From: Apostichopus japonicus
Lineage: Eukaryota > Echinodermata > Holothuroidea > Aspidochirotida > Stichopodidae
NCBI RefSeq assembly: GCF_037975245.1
Contig: NC_092564.1
Span: forward strand, 21,431,984 to 21,495,983
Reading direction: 5' to 3'
DNA: 64,000 nucleotides
Under the pieces are notes generated by a model that saw only the letters and a list, made by a program, of their open reading frames with translations, made no database searches and was not told the origin of the DNA. The position numbers and the translations under genes were made by a program. Of the stretch, positions 40,782 through 53,535 are shown piece after piece (positions within the stretch are counted from its first letter, which is position 1; each line of letters starts with the position of its first letter).

Positions 40782-43429
40782 TACCGATCGATGGAATGTT
40801 CGGTACCGATCAATGGAATGTTCTGTACCGAACAATCGAATGCTCGGTACCGATTAATCGAATAATCGTTGCCGATCAATCGAATGTTCGATACCGATCA
40901 ATCGAATGTGCGGTACCGATCAATCGAATGTTCGATACCGGTCAATCGAAAGTGCCACACCGATCAATCGAATGCTCGGTAGTGATCAATCGCATGTTCA
41001 ATACCGATCAATCGCATGTTCGTTACCGATCAATCGAATGTTCGGTACCAATCAATCGAATGTTCGGTACCGATCAATCGAATGTTCGGTACTGATCAAT
41101 CGAATGGGCGGAACCGATCAATCGAGTGGTCGGTACCGACCAATCAAACGTGCGACACCGATTTATCGAATGTTCGGTACTGATCAATCGAATGTTCGAT
41201 ACCGAACAATGTAATGTTCGGTACAGATCAATCGAATATTCGGTATTGATCAATCAAATGTGCGGTACCGATCAATCGAAAGTGCGACACCTATAAATCG
41301 AATGTACGACACCGATTAAACGAATCAGCGGTACCGTTTAATCGAATGTTCGGTACCGATCAATCGATAGTGCCACACCGATCAATCGAATGTTCGGTAC
41401 CGATCAATCGAATATGCCACACCGATCAATTGAATGTTCAGTACCGATGAATCGAATGTGCGATACCGATGAATCGAATGTTCGGTACCGATCAATCGAA
41501 TGTTCGGTACCGATTAATCGAATGTACGGAATCGCTCAATGGAATGTGCAATACCGATCAACCTAATGATAGGTATCGATCAATCGAATGTGCGGTACCG
41601 ATCAATCGAATGTGCGTCACCGATTCATCGAATGTTCGGTACCGATCAATCGAATGTTCGATACCGAACAATGTAATGTTCTGTACAGATCAATCGAATA
41701 TTCGGAATTGATCAATCAAATGTGCGGTACCGATCAATCGAAAGTGCGACACCTATAAATCGAATGTACGACACCAATTAAACGAATCAGCGGTACCGTT
41801 CAATCGAATGTTCGGTACCGATCAATCGAATGTGCGGTACCGATCAATTGAATGTTTGGTACCGATCAATCGAATGTTCGGTACCGAATAATGGAATGTT
41901 CGACACAGATCAATCGAATGTTCGGTACCGATCAATCGAATGTGCGACACAGATCAATCGAATGTTCGGTACCGATCATTCGAATGTTCTGTACCGATCG
42001 ATCGAATGTTCGGTACCGATCAATCGAATGTTCGATACCGATCAATGGAAAGTTCGGTACCAATCAATCTAATGTTCGACACCGTTAAATCGAATGTTCG
42101 GTACCGATCATTCGAATGTTCTGTACCGATCGATCGAATGTTCGGTACCGATCAATCGAATGTTCTGTACCGATCAATCGAATGCTCGGTACCGATTAAT
42201 CGAATAATCGTTACCGATCAATCGAATGTTCGGTACCGATCAATCGAATGTGCGGTACCGATCAATCGAATGTTCGATACCGGTCAATCGAAAGTGCCAC
42301 ACCGATCAATCGAATGCTCGGTAGTGATCAATCGCATGTTAAATACCGATCAATCGAATGTTCGTTACCGATCAAACGAAAGTTCGGTACCAATCAATCG
42401 AATGTTCGGTACCGATAAATTAAATGTACGGAATCGCTCAATCGAATGTGCAATACCGATCAACCTAATGATCGATACCGATCAATCGAATGTTCGGTAC
42501 CGATCAATCGAATGTGTGGTACCGATCAATCGAATGTTCGGTACCGATCAATCGAATGTGCCAAACCGATCAATCGAATGTTCGGTACCGAAGAATCGAA
42601 TGTGCGACATCGATCAATCGAATGTTCGATACCGATCAATCGAATGCTCGACACCGATCAATCGAATGCTCGGAACCGATCAATAGAATATGCGGTACCG
42701 ATCAATCGAATGTTCTGTACCAATCAATCGAATGTTCGGCATCGAATAATCGAATGTGCGAAACACATCAACCTAATGATCGATACCGATCAAATGAATG
42801 TTCTGTACCGATCAATCGAATATTCGGTACTGATCAATCGAATGGGCGGTACCGATCAGTCGAGTGGTCGGTACCGATCAATCAAACGAACGACACCGAT
42901 TTTTCGAATGTTCGGTACTGATCAATCGAATGTTCGGTACCGATCAATCGAATGTTCGGTACCGATTATTCGAATGTTCGGTACCGATCAATCGAATGTT
43001 CGGTACCGATCAATCGAATGTTCGGCATCGAATAATCGAATGTGCGAAACACATCAACCTAATGATCGATACCGATCAAATGAATGTTCTGTACCGATCA
43101 ATCGAATATGCGAAGCCGATCAATCGAATGTTCGGTACCGACCAATCGAATGTTCTGTACCGATCAATCGAATATACGGAATCGCTCAATCGAATGTGCA
43201 ATACCGATCAACCTAACGATCGATACCGATCAATCGAATGTGCGGTACCGGTCAATCGAATATTCGGTACCGATCAATCGAATGTTCGGTACCGATCAAT
43301 CGAATGCTCGATACCTATTTATCGAATGTGCGATACCAATCAATCGAATGTTCGGTACTGATCAATCGAATGTTCGGTACCGATCAATCGAATGTGCGGT
43401 ACCGATCAATCGAATGTTCGGTACCGATG
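40782..43429 (+). repeat. Mixed right-type satellite
   Basis: Only 22 bp units. It carries two right-type cassettes with an ACAATGTAATG variant (41,205 and 41,670) in place of ACAATTTAATG. A 286 bp (13-unit) offset duplication is marked by GGCATCGAATAATCG at 42,740 and 43,026. No gene or other element is seen. Confidence 0.8.
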
Positions 43430-44072
43430 CATCGAATGTGCGACACCAATCAATCGAATGTTCGATACCTATCAATCGAATGTGCGACACCGATCAATCG
43501 AATGTCCGACACCGATCAATCGAATGTTCGGAAACCATCAATAGAATATGCGGTACCGATCAATCGAATGTTCGGTACCAATCAATCGAATGTTTGGTAC
43601 CGATCAATCGAATGTTCGATACCGATCAATGGAATGTTCGGTACCAATCAATCGAATGTTCGGTACAGATCAATGGAATGTTCGGTACTGATCAATCGAA
43701 TGTGCGAAGCCGATCAATCGAATGTGCGGTACCGATCAATCGAATGTGCGACACCGATCAAACGAATGTTCGATACCGATCAATCGAATGTTCTGTACCG
43801 ATCAATGGAATGTGTCACACTGATCAATCGAATGTTCGGTATCGATCAATTGTAAGTTCCACATCGATCAATCAAATGCTCGGTATTGATCAATCGCATG
43901 AGCGACACCTATCAATCGAATGTTCGGTACCGATCAATCGAATGTGCGACACCGATCAATCCTATGTGCAGAACCGATCAATCGAATGTTCGGTATCGAT
44001 CAATCGAATGTGCAGTACCGATCAATCTAATGTTCGGTATCGATCAATCGAATGTGCGGTACCGATGTGCAG
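43430..44072 (+). repeat. 1,267-bp offset duplication, copy 1
   Basis: The block recurs 1,267 bp downstream (43,444 to 44,711; 44,060 to 45,327). It ends in a 13 bp unit (44,060-44,072, TACCGATGTGCAG) that has lost nine internal bases. The offset of 57 x 22 + 13 matches one such short unit per period. The section at about 43,690-43,810 resembles the GCGAAGCC cassette of the 4.9 kb HOR. Confidence 0.86.
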
Positions 44073-44696
44073 TACCGATCAATCGAATGCTCGGTACCGA
44101 TCAATCGAATGTTCGGTACCGATCAACTGAATGTGCGGTACCGATCAATTGAATGCTCGGTACCGATCAATCGAATGTTCGGTACCGATCAATCGAATAT
44201 GCGAAGCCGATCAATCGAATGTTCGGTACCAATCAATCGAACGTTCGGTACCGATCAATCGAATGTGCGGTACCGATCAATCGAATGTGCAGTACCGATC
44301 AATCGAATGTTCGGTATTGATCAATAGAATGTGCGATACCGATCAATCGAATGTGCGGTACCGATCAATCGAATGTTAGGTACCGATCAATGGAATGTGC
44401 GGTACCGATCAATCGAATGTTCGGTACTGATCAATCGAATGGGCGGTACCGATCGGTCGAGTGGTCGGTACCGATCAATCAAACGTGCGACACCGATTTT
44501 TCGAATGTTCGGTACTGATCAATCGAATGTTCGGTACTGATCAATCGAATGGGCGGTACCGATCAGTCGAGTGGTCGGTCCCGATCAATCAAACGTACGA
44601 CACCGATTTTTCGAATGTTCGGTACTGATCAATCGAATGTTCGGTACCGATAAATCGAATGTTCGGTACCGATTAATCGAATGTTCGGTACCGATG
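44073..44696 (+). repeat. Right-type cassettes between the 1,267-bp copies
   Basis: Contains a near-direct repeat of the GGGCGGTACCGATC, GAGTGGTCGGT, GATTTTTCG series (about 44,440-44,520 and 44,545-44,625; offset about 110 bp). All units are 22 bp and no other feature is seen. Confidence 0.78.
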
Positions 44697-45339
44697 CATC
44701 GAATGTGCGACATAAATCAATCGAATGTTCGATACCTATCAATCGAATGTGCGACACCGATCAATCGAATATCCGACACCGATCAATCGAATGTTCGGAA
44801 TCCATCAATAGAATATGCGGTACCGATCAATCGAATGTTCGGTACCAATCAATCGAATGTTTGGTACCGATCAATCGAATGTTCGATACCGATCAATGGA
44901 ATGTTCGGTACCAATCAATCGAATGTTCGGTACAGATCAATGGAATGTTCGATACCGATCAATCGAATGTGCGAAGCCGATCAATCGAATGTGCGGTACC
45001 GATCAAACGAATGTTCGATACCGATCAATCGAATATTCTGTACCGATCAATCGAATGTGTCACACTGATCAATCGAATGTTCGGTACCGATCAATCGAAT
45101 GTTCGATAACGATCAATTGTAAGTGCCACATCGATCAATCAAATGCTCGGTATTGATCAATCGCATGAGCGACACCTATCAATCGCATGTTCGGTACCGA
45201 TCCATCGAATGTGCGACACCGATCAATCCTATGTGTAGAACCGATCAGTCGAATGTTCGGTATCGATCAATCGAATGTGCAGTACCGATCAATCTAATGT
45301 TCGATATCGATCAATCGAATGTGCGGTACCGATGTGCAG
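44697..45339 (+). repeat. 1,267-bp offset duplication, copy 2
   Basis: Second copy of 43,430-44,072, ending in an identical 13 bp unit at 45,327-45,339. These two 13 bp units are the only ones in the window, so they descend from one deletion event. Confidence 0.86.
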
Positions 45340-45540
45340 TACCGATCCATCGAATTTACGGTACCGATCAATCGAATGTTCTGTACCGATCAATCGAATG
45401 TTCGATAACGATCAATTGTAAGTGCCACACCGATCAATCAAATGCTCGGTATTGATCAATCGCATGAGCGACACCTATCAATCGCATGTTCGGTACCGAT
45501 CCATCGAATGTGCGACACCGATCAATCCTATGTGTAGAAC
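45110..45540 (+). repeat. 299-bp offset duplication across a 13-bp unit
   Basis: The series GATCAATTGTAAGTGCC, GATCAATCAAATGCTCGG, CATGAGCGACACC, GATCCATCG occurs at about 45,110 and again at about 45,410, an offset of 299 bp (13 ordinary units plus the 13 bp unit at 45,327). It is nested inside and after copy 2 of the 1,267 bp duplication. Confidence 0.84.
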
Positions 45541-45639
45541 CGATCAGTCGAATGTACGGAATCGCTCAATCGGTCGTGCAATACCGATCAACCTAATGAT
45601 CGATACCGATCAATCGAATGTGCGGTACCGATCGATCGA

Positions 45640-46270
45640 ATAATCGGTACCGATCAATCGAATGTTCGGTACCGATCAATCGAATGTGCGGTACCGATCA
45701 ATCGAATGTGCGGTACCGATCAATCGAATGTGCGGTAACGATCAATCGAATGTGCCACACCGATCAATCGAATGTTCGGTACCGATCAATCGAATGTTCG
45801 GTACCGATCAATCGAATGTGCGGTAACGATCAATCGAATGTGCCACACCGATCAATCGAATGTTCGGTACCGAACAATCGAATGTACGGAATCGATCAAT
45901 CGAATGTGCGATACCAATCAATTGAATGTTCGGTACCGATCAATCGAATGTTCGGTACCGATCAATCGAATGTGCGGTACCGATCAATCGAATGTGCGGT
46001 ACCGTTCATTCGAACGTTCGGTACCGATGCATCGAATGTGCGCCACCGATCAATCGAATGTTCGACACCGATCAATCGAATGTGCGACACCGATCAAAGG
46101 AATGTTCGGTACCAATCAATCGAATGTTCGGTACCGATCAATGGAATGTTCGGTACCGATCAATCGAATGTGGGAAGCCGATCAAGCGAATGTGCGGTAC
46201 CGACCAATCGAATGTGCGACACCGATCAAACGACTGTTCGATACCGATCAATCGAATGTTCTGTACCGAT
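45640..46270 (+). repeat. Island of left-type 4.9-kb HOR in the right domain
   Basis: This segment matches 11.94-12.55 kb (and 16.85-17.48, 21.75-22.38 kb). The 115-codon frame at 45,926 differs from the one at 17,113 at only three residues, including the rare series GTTCATTCG, GATGCATCG, GCGCCACC, GATCAAAGG. It lacks the 21 bp unit (CCAATATCGG) of the left copies and instead reads CCGAACAATCG. It lies more than 20 kb from the left domain, with right-type units on both sides. Confidence 0.9.
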
Positions 46271-47333
46271 TAATCGAAAGTGCCACACCGATCAATCAAA
46301 TGCTCGGTATTGATCAATCGCATGAGCGACACCTATCAATCGAATGTTCGGTACCGATCAATCGAATGTGCGACACCGATCAATCCTATGTGCAGAACCG
46401 ATCAATCTAATGTTCGGTACCGATCAATCGAATGTTCTGCACCGATCAATCGAATGCTCGGTACCCATTAATCGAATAATCGTTACCGATCAATCGAATG
46501 TGCGGTACCGATCAATCGAATGTTCGGTACAGATCAATCGAATGTTCGGTATTGATCAATCAAATGTGCGGTACCGATCAATCGAATGTGCGTCACCGAT
46601 CAATCGAATGTTCGGTACCGATCAATCGAATTTTCGGTACCGATCAATCGAATGTTGGGTAACGATTAATCGAATGTGCGGTACCGATCAATCGAATGTT
46701 CGGTACCGATCAATCGATTGTGCGGTAAAGATCAATCGAATGTGCCACACCATTAAATCGAATTTTCGTTACCGATCAATCGAATGTGCGACACTGATCA
46801 ATCGAATGCTCGGTAGTGATCAATCGCATGTTCAATACCGATCAATAGAATGTTCGGTACCAATCAATAGAATGTTCGGTACCGATCAATCGAAATTGCC
46901 ACACCGATCAATCGAATGCTCGGTAGTGATCAATCGCAAGTTCAATACCGATCAATCGAATGTTCGTTACCGATCAATCGAATGTTCGGTACCAATCAAT
47001 CGAATGTTCGGTACCGATCAATTGAATGTACGGAATCGCTCAATCGAATGTACAATACCGATCAACCTAATGATCGATACCGATCAATCGAATGTGCGGT
47101 AACGATGAATCGAATGTTTGATACCGATCAATCGAATATTCGGTACCGATCAATCGAATGTGCGGTACCGATCAATCGAATGTTCGGTACCGATCAATCG
47201 AATGTGCGGTACCGATCAACTGAATGTTTGGTACCGATCAATCGATTGTGCGGTAACGATCAATCTAATGTGCCACACCGATCAATCGAATGTTCGGTAC
47301 CGATGAATCGAATGTGCGACACCGATCAATCGA
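46271..47333 (+). repeat. Mixed right-type satellite
   Basis: Units related to the 1,342 bp HOR (GATCAATCGATTGTGCGG, CACCATTAAATCG, GGTAGTGATCAATCGCATG) with a duplicated GGTAGTGATC cassette near 46,810 and 46,920. No length variants and no gene. Confidence 0.78.
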
Positions 47334-48139
47334 ATGTTCGATACCGAACAATCGAATGTTCGACACCGATCAATCGAATGTTCGGTATTGATCAATCGCA
47401 TGAGCGACACCTATCAATCGAATGTTCGGTACCGATCAATCGAATGTACGACACCGATCAATCCTATGTGCAGAACCGATCAATCGAATGTTCGGTACCG
47501 ATCAATCGAATGTTCTGCACCGATCAATCGAATGTTCGGTATCGATCAATCGAATGTGCGGTAACGATCAATCGAATGTTCGGTACCGATCAATCGAATG
47601 AGCGACACCTATCAATCGAAGGTCCGGTACCGATCAATCGAAAGTTCGACACCTATCAATCAAATGTTCAGTACCGATCAATCGAATGTACGGAATCGAT
47701 CAATCGAATGTTCGGTACCGATCAATCGAATGCTCGATACCTATTTATCGAATATGCGATACCAATCAATCGAATGTTCGGTACCGATCAATCGAATGTT
47801 CGGTACCGATCAATCGAATGTGCGGTACCGATCAATCGAATGTTCGGTACCGATGCATCGAATGTGCGACACCTATCAATCAAATGTTCGACACCCATCA
47901 ATCGAATGTTCGACACCCATCAATCGAATGTTCGACACCGATCAATCGAATGTACGGAATCGCTCAAGCGAATGTGCAATACCAATCAACCCAATGATCG
48001 ATATCGATCAATCGAATGTGCGGTACCGATCAATAGAATAATCGGTACCGATCTATCGAATGTGCGACACCGATCAATCGAATGTTCGATACCGATCAAT
48101 CGAATGCTCGACACCGATCAATCGAATGTTCGGTATTGA
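47334..48139 (+). repeat. Approximately 3-kb HOR module, copy 1
   Basis: Module recurring at +3,078 bp (50,412) and then +2,397 bp (52,809). Frames at 47,598 and 47,686 correspond to 50,676 and 50,764, and then to 53,073 and 53,161. The offset of 140 x 22 - 2 is explained by two 21 bp units (49,102 and 50,091). It contains GAAGGTCCGGTACC and repeated CACCCATCAATCG units. Confidence 0.88.
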
Positions 48140-50411
48140 TCAATAGAATATGCGGTACCGATCAATCGAATGTTCGGTACCAATCAGTCGAATGTTTGGT
48201 ACCGATCAATGGAATGTGCGGTACCGATCAATCGAATGTTCGGTACCGATGAATCGAATATGCGGTAACGATCAATCGAATGTTCGGTACAGAACAATCG
48301 AATGTTCGATACCGATCAATCGAAATTGCCACACCGATCAATCGAATGCTCGGTAGTGATCAATCGCATGTTCAATACCGATCAATCGAATGTTCGTTAC
48401 CGATCAATCGAATGTTCGGTACCAATCAATCGAATGTTCGGTACCGATCAATTGAATGTACGGAATCGCTCAATCGAATGTACAATACCGATCAAACTAA
48501 TGATCGATACCAATCAATCGAATGTGCGGTATTGATCAATAGAATATGCGGTACCGATCAATCGAATGTTCGGTACCAATCAGTCGAATGTTTGGTACCG
48601 ATCAATGGAATGTGCGGTACCGATCAATCGAATGTTCGGTACCGATCAATAGAATATGCGGTAACGATCAATCGAATGTTCGGTACAGAACAATCGAATG
48701 TTCGATACCGATCAATCGAAATTGCCACACCGATCAATCGAATGCTCGGTAGTGATCAATCGCATGTTCAATACCGATCAATCTAATGTTGGTTACCGAT
48801 CAATCGAATGTTCGGTACCAATCAATCGAATGTTCGGTACCGATCAATTGAATGTACGGAATCGCTCAATCGAATGTACAATACCGATCAAACTAATGAT
48901 CGATACCGATCAATCGAATGTGCGGTACCGATGAATCGAATGTTTGGTACCGATCAATCGAATGTTCGGTACCGATCAATCGAATGTGCGGTACCGATCA
49001 ATCGAATGTTCGGTACCGATCAATCGAATGTGCGGTACCGATCAATCGAATGTTTGGTACCGATAAATCGATTGTGCGGTAACGATCAATCGAATGTGCC
49101 ACACCGATTATCGAATGTTCGGTACCGATGAATCGAATGTGCGACACCGATCATTCGAATGTTCGATACCGAACAATCGAATGCTCGACACCGATCAATC
49201 GAATGTTCGGTATTGATCAATCGCATGAGCGACACCTATCAATCGAATGTTCGGCACCGATCAATCGAATGTACGGAATCGCTCAAGCGAATGTGCAATA
49301 CCAATCAACCCAATGATCGATATCGATCAATCGAATGTGCGGTACCGATCAATCGAATAATCGGTACCGATCTATCGAATGTGCGACACCGATCAATCGA
49401 ATGTTCGATACCGATCAATCGAATGCTCGACACCGATCAATCGAATGTTCGGTATTGATCAATAGAATATGCGGTACCGATCAATCGAATGTTCGGTACC
49501 AATCAGTCGAATGTTTGGTACCGATCAATGGAATGTGCGGTACCGATCAATCGAATGTTCGGTACCGATCAATAGAATATGCGGTAACGATCAATCGAAT
49601 GTTCGGTACAGAACAATCGAATGTTCGATACCGATCAATCGAAATTGCCACACCGATCAATCGAATGCTCGGTAGTGATCAATCGCATGTTCAATACCGA
49701 TCAATCGAATGTTCGTTACCGATCAATCGAATGTTCGGTACCAATCAATCGGATGTTCGGTACCGATCAATTGAATGTACGGAATCGCTCAATCGAATGT
49801 ACAATACCGATCAAACTAATGATCGATACCGATCAATCGAATGTGCGGTACCTATGAATCGAATGTTTGGTACCGATCAATCGAATGTTCGGTACCGATC
49901 AATCGAATGTGCGGTACCGATCAAACTAATGATCGATACCGATCAATCGAATGTGCGGTACCTATGAATCGAATGTTTGGTACCGATCAATCGAATGTTC
50001 GGTACCGATCAATCGAATGTGCGGTACCGATCAATCGAATGTTTGGTACCGATAAATCGATTGTGCGGTAACGATCAATCGAATGTGCCACACCGATTAT
50101 CGAATGTTCGGTACCGATGAATCGAATGTGCGACACCGATCATTCGAATGTTCGATACCGAACAATCGAATGCTCGACACCGATCAATCGAATGTTCGGT
50201 ATTGATCAATCGCATGAGCGACACCTATCAATCGAATGTTCGGTACCGATCAATCGAATGTGCGACACCGATCAATCCTATGTGCAGAACCGATCAATTG
50301 AATGTTTGGTACCGATCAATCGATTGTGCGGTAACGATCAATCGAATGTGCCACACCGATCAATCGAATGTTCGGTACCGATGAATCGAATGTGCGACAC
50401 CGATCAATCGA
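48140..50411 (+). repeat. Satellite with 396- and 923-bp spaced modules
   Basis: A frame starting at 48,150 recurs at 48,546 (+396, 18 units) and 49,469 (+923, 41 x 22 + 21). The shared series includes GATCAATAGAATATGCGG, CCAATCAGTCG and GAAATTGCCACACC. The 21 bp units at 49,102 and 50,091 both read CACCGATTATCG. All of it is satellite and no gene is present. Confidence 0.85.
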
Positions 50412-51217
50412 ATGTTCGATACCGAACAATCGAATGCTCGACACCGATCAATCGAATGTTCGGTATTGATCAATCGCATGAGCGACACCCATCAATCGAA
50501 TGTTCGGTACCGATCAATCGAATGTACGACACCGATCAATCCTATGTGCAGAACCGATCAATCGAATGTTCGGTACCGATCAATCGAATCTGCAGTACCG
50601 ATCAATCGAATGTTCGGTATCGATCAATCGAATGTGCGGTAACGATCAATCGAATGTTCGGTACCGATCAATCGAATGAGCGACACCTATCAATCGAAGG
50701 TCCGGTACCGATCAATCGAAAGTTCGACACCTATTAATCAAATGTTCGGTACCGATCAATCGAATGTACGGAATCGATCAATCGAATGTTCGGTACCGAT
50801 CATTCGAATGCTCGATACCTATTTATCGAATGTGCGATACCAATCAATCGAATGTTCGGTACCGATCAATCGAATGTTCGGTACCGATCAATCGAATGTG
50901 CGGTACCGATCAATCGAATGTTCGGTACCGATGCATCGAATGTGCGACACCGATCAATCAAATGTTCGACACCCATCAATCGATTGTTCGACACCCATCA
51001 ATCGAATGTTCGACACCGATCAATCGAATGTACGGAATCGCTCAAGCGAATGTGCAATACCAATCAACCCAATGATCGATATCGATCAATCGAATGTGCG
51101 GTACCGATCAATCGAATAATCGGTACCGATCTATCGAATGTGCGACACCGATCAATCGAATGTTCGATACCGATCAATCGAATGCTCGACACCGATCAAT
51201 CGAATGTTCGGTATTGA
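50412..51217 (+). repeat. Approximately 3-kb HOR module, copy 2
   Basis: Matches 47,334-48,139 at +3,078 bp, with small differences such as GATTGTTCGACACCC for GAATGTTCGACACCC near 50,987. Confidence 0.88.
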
Positions 51218-51453
51218 TCAATAGAATATGCGGTACCGATCAATCGAATGTTCGGTACCAATCAGTCGAATGTTTGGTACCGATCAATGGAATGTGCGGT
51301 ACCGATCAATCGAATGTTCGGTAGTGATCAATCGCATGTTCAATACCGATCAATCGAATGATCGTTACCGATCAATCGAATGTTCGGTACCAATCAATCG
51401 AATGTTCGGTACCGATCAATTGAATGTACGGAATCGCTCAATCGAATGTACAA
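51218..51453 (+). repeat. Satellite linker after HOR module copy 2
   Basis: Follows the same order as 48,140-48,300 for about 100 bp (GATCAATAGAATATGCGG, CCAATCAGTCG), then jumps to the GGTAGTGATCAATCGCATG cassette near 51,323. The intervening units present in the other copies are missing here. Confidence 0.8.
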
Positions 51454-51783
51454 TACCGATCAAACTAATGATCGATACCGATCAATCGAATGTGCGGTAC
51501 CGATGAATCGAATGTTTGGTACCGATCAATCGAATGTTCGGTACCGATCAATCGAATGTGCGGTACCGATCAATCGAATAATCGGTACCGATCTATCGAA
51601 TGTGCAATACCAATCAACCCAATGATCGATATCGATCAATCGAATGTTCGATACCGATCAATCGAATGCTCGACACCGATTAATCGAATGTTCGGTATTG
51701 ATCAATAGAATATGCGGTACCGATCAATCGAATGTTCGGTACCAATCAGTCGAATGTTTGGTACCGATCAATCGAATGTGCGG
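51454..51783 (+). repeat. 330-bp (15-unit) tandem duplication, copy 1
   Basis: It starts at the CAAACTAATGATCGATACC unit and repeats at +330 bp. The frames starting at 51,490 and 51,820 are identical over 72 codons, so the event is recent. Confidence 0.9.
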
Positions 51784-52113
51784 TACCGATCAAACTAATG
51801 ATCGATACCGATCAATCGAATGTGCGGTACCGATGAATCGAATGTTTGGTACCGATCAATCGAATGTTCGGTACCGATCAATCGAATGTGCGGTACCGAT
51901 CAATCGAATAATCGGTACCGATCTATCGAATGTGCAATACCAATCAACCCAATGATCGATATCGATCAATCGAATGTTCGATACCGATCAATCGAATGCT
52001 CGACACCGATTAATCGAATGTTCGGTATTGATCAATAGAATATGCGGTACCGATCAATCGAATGTTCGGTACCAATCAGTCGAATGTTTGGTACCGATCA
52101 ATCGAATGTGCGG
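51784..52113 (+). repeat. 330-bp (15-unit) tandem duplication, copy 2
   Basis: Second copy of 51,454-51,783. After it the array continues in the order of the neighbouring HOR (GATCAATAGAATATGCGG at about 52,140). Confidence 0.9.
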
Positions 52114-52808
52114 TACCGATCAATCGAATGTTCGGTACCGATCAATAGAATATGCGGTAACGATCAATCGAATGTTCGGTACAGAACAATCGAATGTTCG
52201 ATACCGATCAATCGAAATTGCCACACCGATCAATCGAATGCTCGGTAGTGATCAATCGCATGTTCAATACCGATCAATCGAATGTTCGTTACCGATCAAT
52301 CGAATGTTCGGTACCAATCAATCGAATGTTCGGTACCGATCAATTGAATGTACGGAATCGCTCAATCGAATGTACAATACCGATCAAACTAATGATCGAT
52401 ACCGATCAATCGAATGTGCGGTACCGATGAATCGAATGTTCGGTACCGATCAATCGAATGTGCGGTACCGATCAATCGAATGTTTGGTACCGATAAATCG
52501 ATTGTGCGGTAACGATCAATCGAATGTGCCACACCGATTATCGAATGTTCGGTACCGATGAATCGAATGTGCGACACCGATCATTCGAATGTTCGATACC
52601 GAACAATCGAATGCTCGACACCGATCAATCGAATGTTCGGTATTGATCAATCGCATGAGCGACACCTATCAATCGAATGTTCGGTACCGATCAATTGAAT
52701 GTTTGGTACCGATCAATCGATTGTGCGGTAACGATCAATCGAATGTGCCACACCGATCAATCGAATGTTCGGTACCGATGAATCGAATGTGCGACACCGA
52801 TCAATCGA
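52114..52808 (+). repeat. Satellite with 1,605-bp spaced module
   Basis: The block beginning at about 52,042 recurs at 53,647 (offset 1,605 = 73 x 22 - 1, reflecting the 21 bp unit at 52,532). Units are of the same types as 48.1-50.1 kb. No gene is present. Confidence 0.82.
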
Positions 52809-53535
52809 ATGTTCGATACCGAACAATCGAATGCTCGACACCGATCAATCGAATGTTCGGTATTGATCAATCGCATGAGCGACACCTATCAATCGAATGT
52901 TCGGTACCGATCAATCGAATGTACGACACCGATCAATCCTATGTGCAGAACCGATCAATCGAATGTTCGGTACCGATCAATCGAATCTGCTGTACCGATC
53001 AATCGAATGTTCGGTATTGATCAATCGAATGTGCGGTAACGATCAATCGAATGTTCGGTACCGATCAATCGAATGAGCGACACCGATCAATCGAAGGTCC
53101 GGTACCGATCAATCGAAAGTTCGACACCTATCAATCAAATGTTCGGTACCGATCAATCGAATGTACGGAATCGATCAATCGAATGTTCGGTACCGATCAA
53201 TCGAATGCTCGATACCTATTTATCGAATGTGCGATACCAATCAATCGAATGTTCGGTACCGATCAATCGAATGTTCGGTACCGATCAATCGAATGTGCGG
53301 TACCGATCAATCGAATGTTCGGTACCGATGCATCGAATGTGCGACACCGATCAATCAAATGTTCGACACCCATCAATCGAATGTTCGACACCCATCAATC
53401 GAATGTTCGACACCGATCAATCGAATGTACGGAATCGCTCAAGCGAATGTGCAATACCAATCAACCCAATGATCGATATCGATCAATCGAATGTGCGGTA
53501 CCGATCAATCGAATAATCGGTACCGATCTATCGAA
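52809..53535 (+). repeat. Approximately 3-kb HOR module, copy 3
   Basis: Matches 50,412-51,138 at +2,397 bp (109 x 22 - 1). It diverges at about 53,540, where GCAATACCAATCAACCC follows instead of GCGACACCGATC. Confidence 0.87.

Noticed and set aside
45640-46270. Assembly misjoin as the sole explanation of the left-type island
   Set aside because: The island differs from the left copies by several substitutions and lacks their 21 bp unit, so it is not a duplicated read segment from there. It still needs read support.
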